Shown: positions 10,743 to 20,495 of the stretch, piece after piece
Layout: every line of letters begins with the position of its first letter
Numbering within the stretch: position 1 is the first letter of the stretch
Source of the DNA: Fragilaria crotonensis
Lineage: Eukaryota > Bacillariophyta > Fragilariophyceae > Fragilariales > Fragilariaceae
Reading direction: 5' to 3'
Length of the DNA: 64,000 nucleotides
NCBI GenBank assembly: GCA_022925895.1
Contig: JAKSYS010000008.1
Span: forward strand, 62,001 to 126,000
Notes under the pieces: generated by a model
Databases searched by the model: none
What the model saw: only the letters and a program-made list of their open reading frames with translations
Told to the model about the DNA's origin: nothing
Made by a program: the position numbers and the translations under genes

Positions 10743-13389
10743 GATGGCTTCTTTGAGGCACAGGCAATGCTTGAAGAGGATGCACAATGGGTTCCGTGAT
10801 TGAGTCACTGGCTCCCAACGACCGAAAACAATTCGTTCCCAGCTTGTAGGGTGTTCGTGTGCAAAGATATCTGAAATCTGAAATACCTACTACTGTACTA
10901 CTAACTGGTAGCGAGTGTTCCAGGTAGGTATGTTACGATGATGTGCTAAATAAATAGACAGGGTATTCTTGGATATGCTGATACGCATGTGCACAATATT
11001 GAAGTGCATGTCATCCCCGCATCCCCGCCACCTGCCACCAGCCATCTCGCCTTCATGTTTTGTGTACGGCACCAGTGCACCGGTACAGAAATCCCAGGTG
11101 CTACAGTACTAGTACAGTTGAATCAAACAACTGCATTACAATTACACCAACACACCCAATACCGTATGCATACCAGACATTGATGTGTAACTTCTGTACG
11201 TTGGATCATTACATAATAAAATCATTGGACGAGTTCCTTGTTGCCAGCACAGTACCAGTTTCATACTTCGGTACCAGCTATGTTCTGTATGCCGAGTACA
11301 AGATCCAGTACTGTAGTCATTGTGTATTGCCTCCTCACGTTTCACTGTACACTGTACAATACCGTATGGGTGTACGTCGTCCGTTTTGGTGACGCTCCAT
11401 TTTGACCTGATTCAGATTCTCTGTCATCAGATATGTAATACTAGTACAGGACATATATACAGTACAGGGCGAATTTGAACGCAAATTTTACGGATCACCA
11501 TATACCTGAACGGGATGCGAACTCGAAAACAGATGTCCGATGGCAAGCATTTGCAACTCGAGAGAAGCATAGTCCAATAGGGTGTCCGTCAGATGAAGCC
11601 TTCAGGAAAGAGTGAATCGATTCTTTCTCGACCCGCGACCACCCCCGACTTCAGTAGAGCTGCATTTAAAGTGTACGACAATTCATGATACAACAGCATA
11701 TGTATGACATAGTACGATTCTACTCAAGCAGAATTCGGAGTTGATGCATACTAGCGTAAGGCACTTATACTACATGTACAAATGTGTACATCGAGATTCT
11801 GGACATGCCATCAGGGAGAAACGATCGCGATTTGTTCAGAGACGCGACCAATCATCACATGCATCAGATGTTACTGGTATCAGATTGCGTCGCACGAGAA
11901 AGGTCTGCACAGATAGGGCTGGGATGCGTCATTGCTTTCTTGTCCAGAGATCACTGCATTTGATTGGTGCCTGGTGCCTTGCTCTTCACCCATATCAGGC
12001 TGGTTATAGGTTAGCAAATGGGGTTACAAGTTACAAGTACTAGTTCTGGTAGGCTGGGTAAATGGCAAACCAGCCTCCCAATCGAGCGATAGTTTACCGT
12101 GTACTACTATATTTAATTGTGAGAGTTAGATGTTCATTCCGGGACTGGTAGTGGATTGTCTAAAATCGTTTGATACGATACCCGTACGTAGCAGGAGGGG
12201 TCACTGATTCGAAGTCTAACTGCACCTCCGGTTAACCGAAGTTGAATGCAGCAACTAACTTTTACAACAATCCAAGCAGTTAAGCAACTAACTACTGAGC
12301 CACTCCAGTGACTTTACTAACTCCCGCATCCTTCTTGTTAGCGTAGATAACCAACTAATGCAACCTCCAGTACATCAGGGGGCCCCTATCTGTGGCTTCT
12401 TTATAAATCTGCGGTCACCACGTACCAACAAAATATGCATTGACCACATATGTTCAACAAGATTTATTTCATTTGTAAATCATGTAATTGTTTTAGGTAT
12501 GTTTACAAGATTTCTTTCTTTTATAGATGACAACATCTACAGAGGTCCTTTTTTACTTGTTTGTATCTATTGTAGAAATACATTATATGTTACTGCTTGA
12601 TTCCTTAGAAGTTTTGTATCCCTTCCTCTGTATTGGTCAGATGAATGTAACTCCTGCCTCATTTCTGCATGCATGTACGCAGCATACAAACGTGTTTTTC
12701 TTTTATTAGAGTCGTTTACATGCTTTCCTGGTGCTGGTATGTCCTACTATTATGGTACAATCATATTTGCGCCATATTTTCCAACAGATGGAGCATTTCT
12801 ATGTTTTTTGCTGTCGCCATCATACTACTGCTGGCTTGGCATTGCTACTGCCATTGAGCAAGAAGTGGAAGTCTATCAGTAATCATAATTGAACAAAACA
12901 ACACAACAGCAGCATCTCATAGTCCTGCTTTCACATGTTTCAATGTCAACTGCTATGCTACGTTCAAAACCGAACGAGGTCTTTGTCAACATGTTTGGCA
13001 AAGTGTTCCATGTTGCGATTACATGTCGGAACCAAGGCCTCTTGCTGCTAGATTGGCATAGTTCATGAGAGTTCATGGCGCCAGCGCTTGGGATATGGCA
13101 TGGAATCTTCATGCCTGAATCGTTTTATGAGCGCAGATCCTCCATCGTAGGAACCCTACAAAGTTTTCAACTATTCAGCAAATTTTGATGAAGACGATGC
13201 CATTGATGAACAGGTTGAAATGAATTATGACTCTACAAGACGCATCGGAGATGTGGTGGCTATGTGTTGCATAGTTTTTGTGCCATGATGGAACGCATTC
13301 AAGCTGGCAATTGTCATAAAAAATGTTATTGCATCATGAGGATGCATGTTGTTGAACATCAATATATTGTGAATCTCATCATGCATTTG
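10743..13389. other. Long intergenic stretch
   Basis: About 2.6 kb without a supported gene. 10890-11480 is dotted with GTAC, CTAGTAC and CAGTAC words, as are other intergenic parts of the window. 12360-12900 is AT-rich with short open frames that lack any recognisable motif. The SDHA promoter should lie in the first few hundred bases. Confidence 0.5.
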
Positions 13390-14640
13390 AAGGATGCCCA
13401 ATGCCCTGGCTGACTACACATTCTTGCAGAAGGTACTTCAATGGGCGTGCAATGCCAAATTTGAAGGCCTTGATTTCAACCCAAAAGCCACTACACAGAA
13501 AGCGAACATCCAGTGGATGTACAAAGCTTTGGAGCACTCACAACAGGGACTCCCTAAGGTACTGTAAGTGAATCTTGAAGATCACAACAAGACTCAAGAT
13601 ATTATTTGCTATGACTTTGTACCTGCATAGTTGTCATTGCTGCAAGATGAGTCATTGATGGCCATTGATAACCTTGTCATCAATAACAAGCATTATCCAA
13701 TGTCAATGTACATGCCAAGTGACAGCAAAGTTGGTGAGGCAAACAAGTGGTTCACGTTATCAAGAGCTGTACCAACAACTTGCGTTGCTTGTCCCAATTA
13801 TAATGTACCTTGATGGCACTGTCATTGACAGCAAGGGGCACATTGATATCTGTCCTGTGTCATTCTGGACATCTCTTTTCACAGAGAAAGCCACCATTTG
13901 CAATGTGAAGTCATGGCGTGTTTTGGGCTATGTTTCAGACCTGAACAACCGTGGGCGCTCTGGAGCAATGAACAGCTTTGTAAATGCAAGTTCAGAAGAG
14001 AAAGGTTGGACTTCTTGTAGTTTCCATAAGGTCATGGATGTGGCTGATGATGGCAGATTGGGTGAAGGGCCAAACTGGTCTAGATGATCATTTGAAACAA
14101 GTACCTCTGAAACTTGCAACAGGTTGCTTGTTGTTGAACTTGTTTTTCCCCTCTTATTTGTAATCAATGATGGCAAGCATGGTGATCAACTCTGTTGCCA
14201 AACCAATAGCCATCACAGCAGTACATTGTGTCACCACCGTTCATGTGATTGCTCATATGAAGACCTGGATGATCCTGATGTTGAGTGCACATTCCAGTTG
14301 ACTGAGACAATCAACCAGCATGCATCTCAACATAGTTCACAAGAGGAGCTGTGTCAGCTTTCAATTTTAAATGTGACAATGCCTTCAATCATTTTCAGAT
14401 GGGGCAGAATCCCCATGGCATTTTCAGCATGTGTGCAGTTGTTGATGTGATGCATACAATTCAACAAGGCATCAACATGTACATTTCTTGATAGCTTTGA
14501 GAAATGCCTCAGTGCACAGTCACTGGCAATGCTTGACACCATGGCTTTCATTTTTGACACCACATGCTGTCAGGGTATTTGCATGTCCTTCCCCAGAACT
14601 GATTTTCCAGAGGAATAACAAACCTCACCACCATGATGGA
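13390..14640 (+). pseudogene. Decayed KDZ/Plavaka-like DNA transposase fragment
   Basis: Translations in shifting plus-strand frames show pieces of one transposase. A stretch with LTLSSITSII and a following YQELYQQL leads into VPIIMYLDGT (probable first catalytic Asp), then CPVSFWTSLF, SWRVLGYVSDLNNRGRS, then FVINDGKHGDQLC (probable second Asp with a Cys), a Cys/His-rich patch (HHRSCDCSYEDLDDPD), and traces of a segment that in relatives precedes the last motif. The order matches the 1128-residue protein at 23561-26947, although identity looks low, so it is a different lineage. Several stops and frame changes interrupt it (for example near 13570, 13630 and 14085), and the C-terminal third is missing. 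It ends close to a Copia fragment, which may have cut it. Confidence 0.55.
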
Positions 14641-14689
14641 ATGCATTGAGCAGTTTGGGGCTTTGTTTCTCATCTTTTTCTTCATTTGC

Positions 14690-16130
14690 AAGCGGAAGGT
14701 TGGGGAGTCGTCGATAAGTATATTCCACAGTTGGATGCTGTGTTTGCCGATGCACTTTCTTCCGAAGAGCAAGAACTCGAGATGTCCGGCGTTGGTGCAC
14801 ATCACCAAAACAGTGTCGCAGAACGTGCCATTCAAACCGTTACCAAGCATGCTAGAGCTGTGATGCAACATTCATTCCTGCACTGGCCTGAGGAATTCCA
14901 AGTTAAACTATGACCATGCGTGTTGGATGTACAATCACACTCCATGACACTCCCATGGATGGGCACCAATCAAAATCTTCTGCGGATCCAGCATTGCATG
15001 CCAACATTTACAATGAGTTCGTGTTTAGGGATGTCCGGACTATGTTCTGAGTCCGACCCTACAAGTTGGGACGAAGATTCCGAAATGGGATCCAAAGGCG
15101 TGTCGAGTGATACCGAGGACAGTTTCTTGGCTTCAGTTGCAAGCAACCACTCTTCTAAGATCGGCCTCATGCAAAATCTTCAAACCGGATCCATGAGTCC
15201 CCAATCCCACGTTGTGTTTGACGAACTCTTTTTGACAGTACACAGCGTGGACGAGGATAATGGAACGTGGATTGAGCTCTTCACCTCTGAATGTGATTAT
15301 TTTGAACCGGATAAAGAAGAAGAGGAAGATGATGGAATCACATTCCCTGAAGTCAATCCCACCTGGCTACCGATCGCAGAGCTGCCTGCTGCTCGTTCCG
15401 CCCGTTCCCATCATTGCTGAATGCCAGCCAGATCATTCCCGATACACCCATTATTGCTCCACCAGATGCTATTCTTGTTCCAGATCCACCACTCGACATT
15501 GCAACCATTCACCTGACGCGACGATCGAACATCAACCCAACACTCAACAAGATCCAACCGAACGTGGCAGGCCGTCGAACAAGGCGTCCCAATCGACGCG
15601 TTTTTGGAGACAAGTGGACTAGGCTAACAATGATACTCTCCAATTAACGCCATCGTCACGCACTCTTCTCGGACACATCGTTCCAACCCTTTCTTGTGAC
15701 AATTTGTTTCTTCATTTGCTAGACTGAGATGCTTCTTTCTCCGAAGACTACGCTTCCTATTATGCCGTCAACGAACTGCATGTCGACCCTTATACGGATG
15801 AAGTTGAATGGTTCCATGCCTTCACGCTCGCCGCTAAAGGGTCCAGTGAAAATACTCCAACACTCCGCAAAATTCAATGTCTCAGCCCCAGGGAAATTGA
15901 TCTATGGTATGAAGCCATGGACGTCGGACTCGAAGCACTTCGCAACAAACACACCTTCTCGGAAATCACTTGCTCAGATGCGCCCAAAATCATGAGATCC
16001 ACATGGGCCTTTTGACAATGAAAGAGGAGACCCAGTGGTGAGATGCACAACTTGAAGGCACAATTTGTGGTTTGCGGGGATCTCCAGATTCTCAATGCAT
16101 CAGGAGGTACTTATTCACCGGTTGTTGACT
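14690..16130 (+). mobile_element. Ty1/Copia fossil fragment (integrase to RT start)
   Basis: A plus-strand remnant of a Copia polyprotein. The end of the integrase core is at about 14.75-14.92 kb (GVGAHHQNSVAERAIQ). The integrase-RT linker is at about 15.0-15.6 kb (SPQSHVVFDELF and an acidic run), and the start of reverse transcriptase is at about 15.75-16.1 kb. Gag, protease, most of RT and RNase H, and both LTRs are absent. It is broken, with several breaks, and looks old. Confidence 0.75.
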
Positions 16131-16413
16131 GGAGCATGGCTCCCTTACTCTTTGTTCTCACTGGCTGTTGCACAACAACTCAAGTGCACTACCATCAACT
16201 TCAATGCCGCCTTTGTCTAGAGCAACTTGCCAACAGCAGTACAATATTCAGTGCCAGGGGAGGACAGGGTAAATACATGTTAAATAATCCAAGATACAGT
16301 ATTTACCGTTTCACTAGTATCCAGTACGAACGCACTACCGTAGTGAATTTCTATAATCTGTATTGTGAGCTAGTTTATCTTTCTCGAACAAACCTTCTGC
16401 CAACATCAAACCT

Positions 16414-16731
16414 TCACTGATTTGGCTTCCGAGCTCTTCTTTTCCTGGGTGGGATTGCTTTCTTGTTGAAACCTACTGGTGTAGTTTCATTTCCATACAA
16501 GACCTGACTCAACCTAGTCAGACTTCTAGTCCCATGGATTCTTTGCCATTCTCTGATCTTCTCAGAGTCCTGAGGGATCCAGGCTTCCACAGCTGGATCC
16601 CTCAACCCTGTAGTCTTGGTTGGGACCGCAGTCCAACCATCATTATCCTCACCGGTGTGATCACTGGAACAGATAGCTACTGTACTGTCAGAGTCCAGCA
16701 CCGGACTCGATGACGCAGCAGTACTGGCCAC
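16414..16731 (-). CDS. Hypothetical 105-residue ORF
   Basis: A minus-strand frame with a Ser/Thr/Asp-rich first half, a middle part with DPAVEAWIPQDSEKIREWQ and a basic C-terminus (IPPRKRRARKPNQ). I do not recognise a family. It lies between a Copia fossil and a minisatellite and could be a transposon fragment or an exon of the orphan gene to its right. Low coding support. Confidence 0.25.
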   Translation of the reverse strand: MASTAASSSPVLDSDSTVAICSSDHTGEDNDGWTAVPTKTTGLRDPAVEAWIPQDSEKIREWQRIHGTRSLTRLSQVLYGNETTPVGFNKKAIPPRKRRARKPNQ

Positions 16732-16833
16732 ATCGGAACCCTGGTCATGTCACATGTAATAAATGTTGCACTTGTAACAACTTTTTCTGAGTTACGTACG
16801 TTATAGATACATATATATAAATGACTTAGTTTT

Positions 16834-16946
16834 TGTTACAGTGTCATATTTTCTTGTCGATCCATCATATTTTTGTTCAATGGTCATATATTTGTTACAG
16901 CGTCATATTTTGTTACAATGTCATATTTTGTTACAGTGTTATATAA
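16834..16946. repeat. Degenerate 18-bp tandem repeat
   Basis: About five imperfect copies of a TGTTACAGTGTCATATTT unit begin near 16834, 16874, 16893, 16911 and 16929. It lies about 250 bp beyond the 3' end of the orphan ORF at 17202-18566. Confidence 0.6.
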
Positions 16947-17201
16947 ATATGTATATGACGTCTTATTTTAGTACATACAGTGACTTTAGGTACATGTAAC
17001 GTTTAATGCTATACGTACCATTGTTGTTTTATTTTGGTACGTTTTAAAGATGTTTTGGTACATGTACCTTTTTAATTTCACCTCCCATTTTATTGTATTC
17101 AATTCGCCCTTTTGTGGTCATCTCATACATATTTGCCTTGATGCAGTGGTATATCAGGAAATGCCAAGTACAGGATCTCGGTACGTATTGTACTATCCTT
17201 A

Positions 17202-18566
17202 TCACAGTTCAATGAACGCATTGACTATCTCTATATTCCTTTCCAAACTTCTTTCTGAATCAGCAATACTTTGCTGCTCATTTGTATTCCCCACACCATT
17301 CACCGCCTCCTCTCCATACTTTTGTCGCCGTAGACTTAGCATCACCTCTTCCTCCGCGTCCATTGCATTCCGACTACTTCTGTCCTCAACAACAATCGAG
17401 CATAACTCATTGAATCGAATCACCCCTTCCTCGCTCCAGCCTCCATATTCAGAACATCCGACACTGCTCCTAGTGTACTTTCCCATAATCTTCTTTCCCT
17501 TTTCACCCTGAGGAAGTGGGTTGTGGTACCTTGTAATGTATTTCCCAATGTAGTTCTCGTAGAGTAGCAATGCAAAGGCCTCATCAGACACTGTGACAAT
17601 GCTCTCATTGGTGTTATCATATTTCGCCTCCGATATCCTTGATCTGTACTTTTTCTTTGAGCCCCATGCTATCTTCCCAACCACACATTCCAGCAGTTTG
17701 CCCGTGAACCATAGGAAGGCCTCCTTCTCTTCTGGCGTTTGAGACTGGCGAAGCTTGCAAAGCATTTCTATGGAATATGGTTCCGGTGTTACTTCATCAG
17801 GATGATTTTTTGCCTTCAGTAGGAGCATGCAAGCATCCGACGTTGCCTGCTCACAGGAGCTTCTCTTCGAGTTGAGACTTCCAAGTACACATGTCTTGTA
17901 TATTCTGACAAACTTCGTTGGATCTGTTGGTTTCTCAGCATCGATGACAACTGCCATGACTTTGTCATAGTACTCTGCGCTCGTGATGAACTTGCACTTC
18001 CGGAAGATGTGGCTCTTCACCAATGATTGTATGCGCGACTTCACATGCTTTTTCTGGAGTTGCTTCGCTACTCTGTAGGACAGAGCTCGCCTTCCTGCCG
18101 CGCAGAGTGTATGGTTGTTACCGTTGTTCCCGTCATCGTGAATTTCATCACCATGTTGAAACCTTTCCTGATCAACACCTTGACGCTGCTGCTGCATCAG
18201 CTGCCATGCTGCCAATAGCGCCTCTCGGGATGGAGGACTGACGCCACTGTCATCATGTAAGCGTGCTGCTGCAGTTCCCCCCGTCACCCGTCGATTGCCA
18301 AAGGAGGAGTCTAGTTCTCTTGAGTTCCTTCCACCACTTGTTGTTCGTCGGTTGTGGTTGTCGCTGCCTGAGTTTGGTGGAATGTTCGATGTGTTATTTT
18401 CATTCTCACGAGACATGATCGATTCGTCGTCACTGGAATCTGCATCGTTGTTGTCCTCACCTTGTCCTCCTGTATGCCCGCTTACACCTCTGAACATTCC
18501 ATCCTCACACTCGTCATGTTGCCCATTTGATCTGTGCCTTTGGTGTGTGCTCCGAAGGTCCGCCAT
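17202..18566 (-). CDS. Orphan 454-residue protein
   Basis: A single long frame from an ATG at 18566. Residues 1-170 are polar and low-complexity (Asp, Asn, Gly, Ser, Arg). Residues about 180-390 form a globular region with HVKSRIQSLVKSHIFRKCKF, then YDKVMAVVID, SDEAFALLLYENYIGKYI and GKYTRSS. Near the C-terminus is GGWSEEGVIRFNELC followed by VVEDR and a charged coiled-coil tail. No catalytic motif or membrane segment is seen. The GGWS...RFN block looks like a conserved family signature seen in algal proteins of unknown role, possibly carried by mobile elements, but I cannot name the family. It has no intron, and no close neighbour is oriented with it. Confidence 0.6.
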   Translation of the reverse strand: MADLRSTHQRHRSNGQHDECEDGMFRGVSGHTGGQGEDNNDADSSDDESIMSRENENNTSNIPPNSGSDNHNRRTTSGGRNSRELDSSFGNRRVTGGTAAARLHDDSGVSPPSREALLAAWQLMQQQRQGVDQERFQHGDEIHDDGNNGNNHTLCAAGRRALSYRVAKQLQKKHVKSRIQSLVKSHIFRKCKFITSAEYYDKVMAVVIDAEKPTDPTKFVRIYKTCVLGSLNSKRSSCEQATSDACMLLLKAKNHPDEVTPEPYSIEMLCKLRQSQTPEEKEAFLWFTGKLLECVVGKIAWGSKKKYRSRISEAKYDNTNESIVTVSDEAFALLLYENYIGKYITRYHNPLPQGEKGKKIMGKYTRSSVGCSEYGGWSEEGVIRFNELCSIVVEDRSSRNAMDAEEEVMLSLRRQKYGEEAVNGVGNTNEQQSIADSERSLERNIEIVNAFIEL

Positions 18567-19471
18567 TGTGTATTTGACTAGTCTGGTTTTTGTGTTGCAT
18601 GTTTTGAGAGCAATGTTTGTAGTTGGCTCTTATAAATCTTGATAGTATGGCGTTTTTAGTAGAACTCCTTATCGTGTTTGAGTTCCCCATGTATTGATTC
18701 CTGTTTAAAAATATATTTTACGTGTATGATCCCCGTATGTTCTGGTATTTTGCCCTTCCATTCACATGATATTCAAAGTTGTTTCTATATACACTACTTA
18801 ATGTCTATTTAGATCATTCAAAATACCTATACAATTTTGTACGTGAATGTCCCAAAAAAATTACATCTAACTGTAACGTACGCTCCAATATATAGGATAC
18901 TAAACACAGAAAGGATACGTATGAAGATCCGCCGTGTCGTTGGAAGTATACTCCGACTACTTCACAAATAGTATCACACTATTTTGTTACACAACGGCGG
19001 GACAGCATGCCCCGACATACATACATTCCTAGTATGTATAAAATACATACGCTAGTATGTATTCAATACATAGTGCATGTGTTAAATACATAATGCGTAC
19101 GTATTTAATACATACTACTTGATATGCTAGTAAAAGCATACATATCATATGTATCATACATCTACATTGGCTGGTATGTTCGTATTCAATCATTATGCAA
19201 TAATCATGAATGATGCTTTGCTGGTTCATGTGTTTTCTCCCAAAAAAGTAGTCCCACGTCGTCGTCTTGAGAACACTTCCTAAGTGTGGTTCATGTTTTT
19301 TCTCCAAAAAACGAAGTCCCGTGTCATGGTCTTGTGTACATTCCTAAGTGAGTTTCAAGTTCGTACCATAGTACGTTCGTTGTGAATTTTGCTTGATTTC
19401 CCGCAGTTTTTGTGCTGCATTCATTCTTTTGATAGGAGGATATCAAAGTCAGACCTCATTTGCGATTGTAA
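18567..19471. other. Intergenic with short inverted and direct repeats
   Basis: 19015-19140 holds several copies of AGTATGTAT and its complement ATACATACT that could fold into hairpins. 19215-19350 holds two imperfect copies of a unit of about 71 bp (GGTTCATGT, then a T/C run, an A run, AGTCCC, ending CCTAAGTG). No gene is seen. Confidence 0.6.
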
Positions 19472-20434
19472 CATCGTTCAGTTGTCGTGAGGGGATAGGG
19501 TACCATCCTGTACGTATCCTCAATCGACAAAGCGAGGCCTTCGCATTGATTGGCTGCATCGTGGTTGCAACAACCCGGCACTTGTCAGCTTTGTTGCCGA
19601 CGTTCCGTTGCATCGTTCAGTTGTCGTGAGGGGATAGGGTACCATCCTGTACGTATCCTCAATTGACAAAGCGAGGCCTTTGATTTGATTGGTTGCATCG
19701 TGGTTGCAACAACCCGGCACTTGTCAGCTTTGTTGCCGACGTTCCGTTGCATCGTTCAGTTGTCGTGAGGGGATAGGGTACCATCCTGTACGTATCCTCA
19801 ATTGACAAAGCGAGGCCTTTGATTTGATTGGCTGCATCGTGGTTGCAACAACCCGGCACTTGTCAGCTTTGTTGCCGACGTTCCGTTGCATCGTTCAGTT
19901 GTCGTGAGGGGATAGGGTACCATCCTGTACGTATCCTCAATCGACAAAGTAAGGCCTTCGAATTGATTGGCTGCATCGTGGTTGCAACAACCCGGCACGT
20001 TCCGTTGCATCGTTCAGTTGTCGTGAGGGGATAGGGTACCATCCTGTACGTATCCTCAATTGACAAAGCGAGGCCTTTGATTTGATTGGCTGCATCGTGG
20101 TTGCAACAACCCGGCACTTGTCAGCTTTGTTGCCGACGTTCCGTTGCATCGTTCAGTTGTCGTGAGGGGATAGGGTACCATCCTGTACGTATCCTCAATC
20201 GACAAAGCGAGGCCTTCGAATTGATTGGCTGCATCGTGGTTGCAACAACCCGGCACTTGTCAGCATTCAAAGCGACAAAGAACAGGGCTTCGAATCGATT
20301 GCATCGATTTCACCAACAAGCGAGGCATTCCGATTGATAGCATTGTGTCGACCGTCCGGCACTTGCCGACGTTTGGAGCAAAGAAGCCTTCGATCCGTTG
20401 CATCGTTCAGTTGTCGTGAGGGGATAGGTACGTA
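19472..20434. repeat. 139-bp tandem array, about seven units
   Basis: Units beginning CATCGTTCAGTTGTCGTGAG start at 19472, 19611, 19750, 19889, 20008, 20147 and 20401. The period is exactly 139 bp except for one unit of 119 bp (19889-20007, lacking about 20 bp) and a degenerate last interval of 254 bp. Units are nearly identical. Each holds GGGATAGGGTACCATCC and TGTACGTATCCTCAATC. The array stops about 60 bp before the ATG of the next gene, so it may be its leader, a promoter array, or the subterminal repeats of a transposon. Confidence 0.93.
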
Positions 20435-20495
20435 TCCACGAACACCACGAGGCGAAACTGTAGTAGCTGTGGTGGGCCATTTGGTTGTTGCTGAC

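Noticed and set aside
19520-20256. Repeated 66-70 residue minus-strand frames
   Set aside because: Each is the translation of one 139-bp repeat unit; they recur only because the DNA repeats.
19472-20434. CRISPR-like array
   Set aside because: The units are contiguous 139-bp repeats with no unique spacers, and the genome is eukaryotic.
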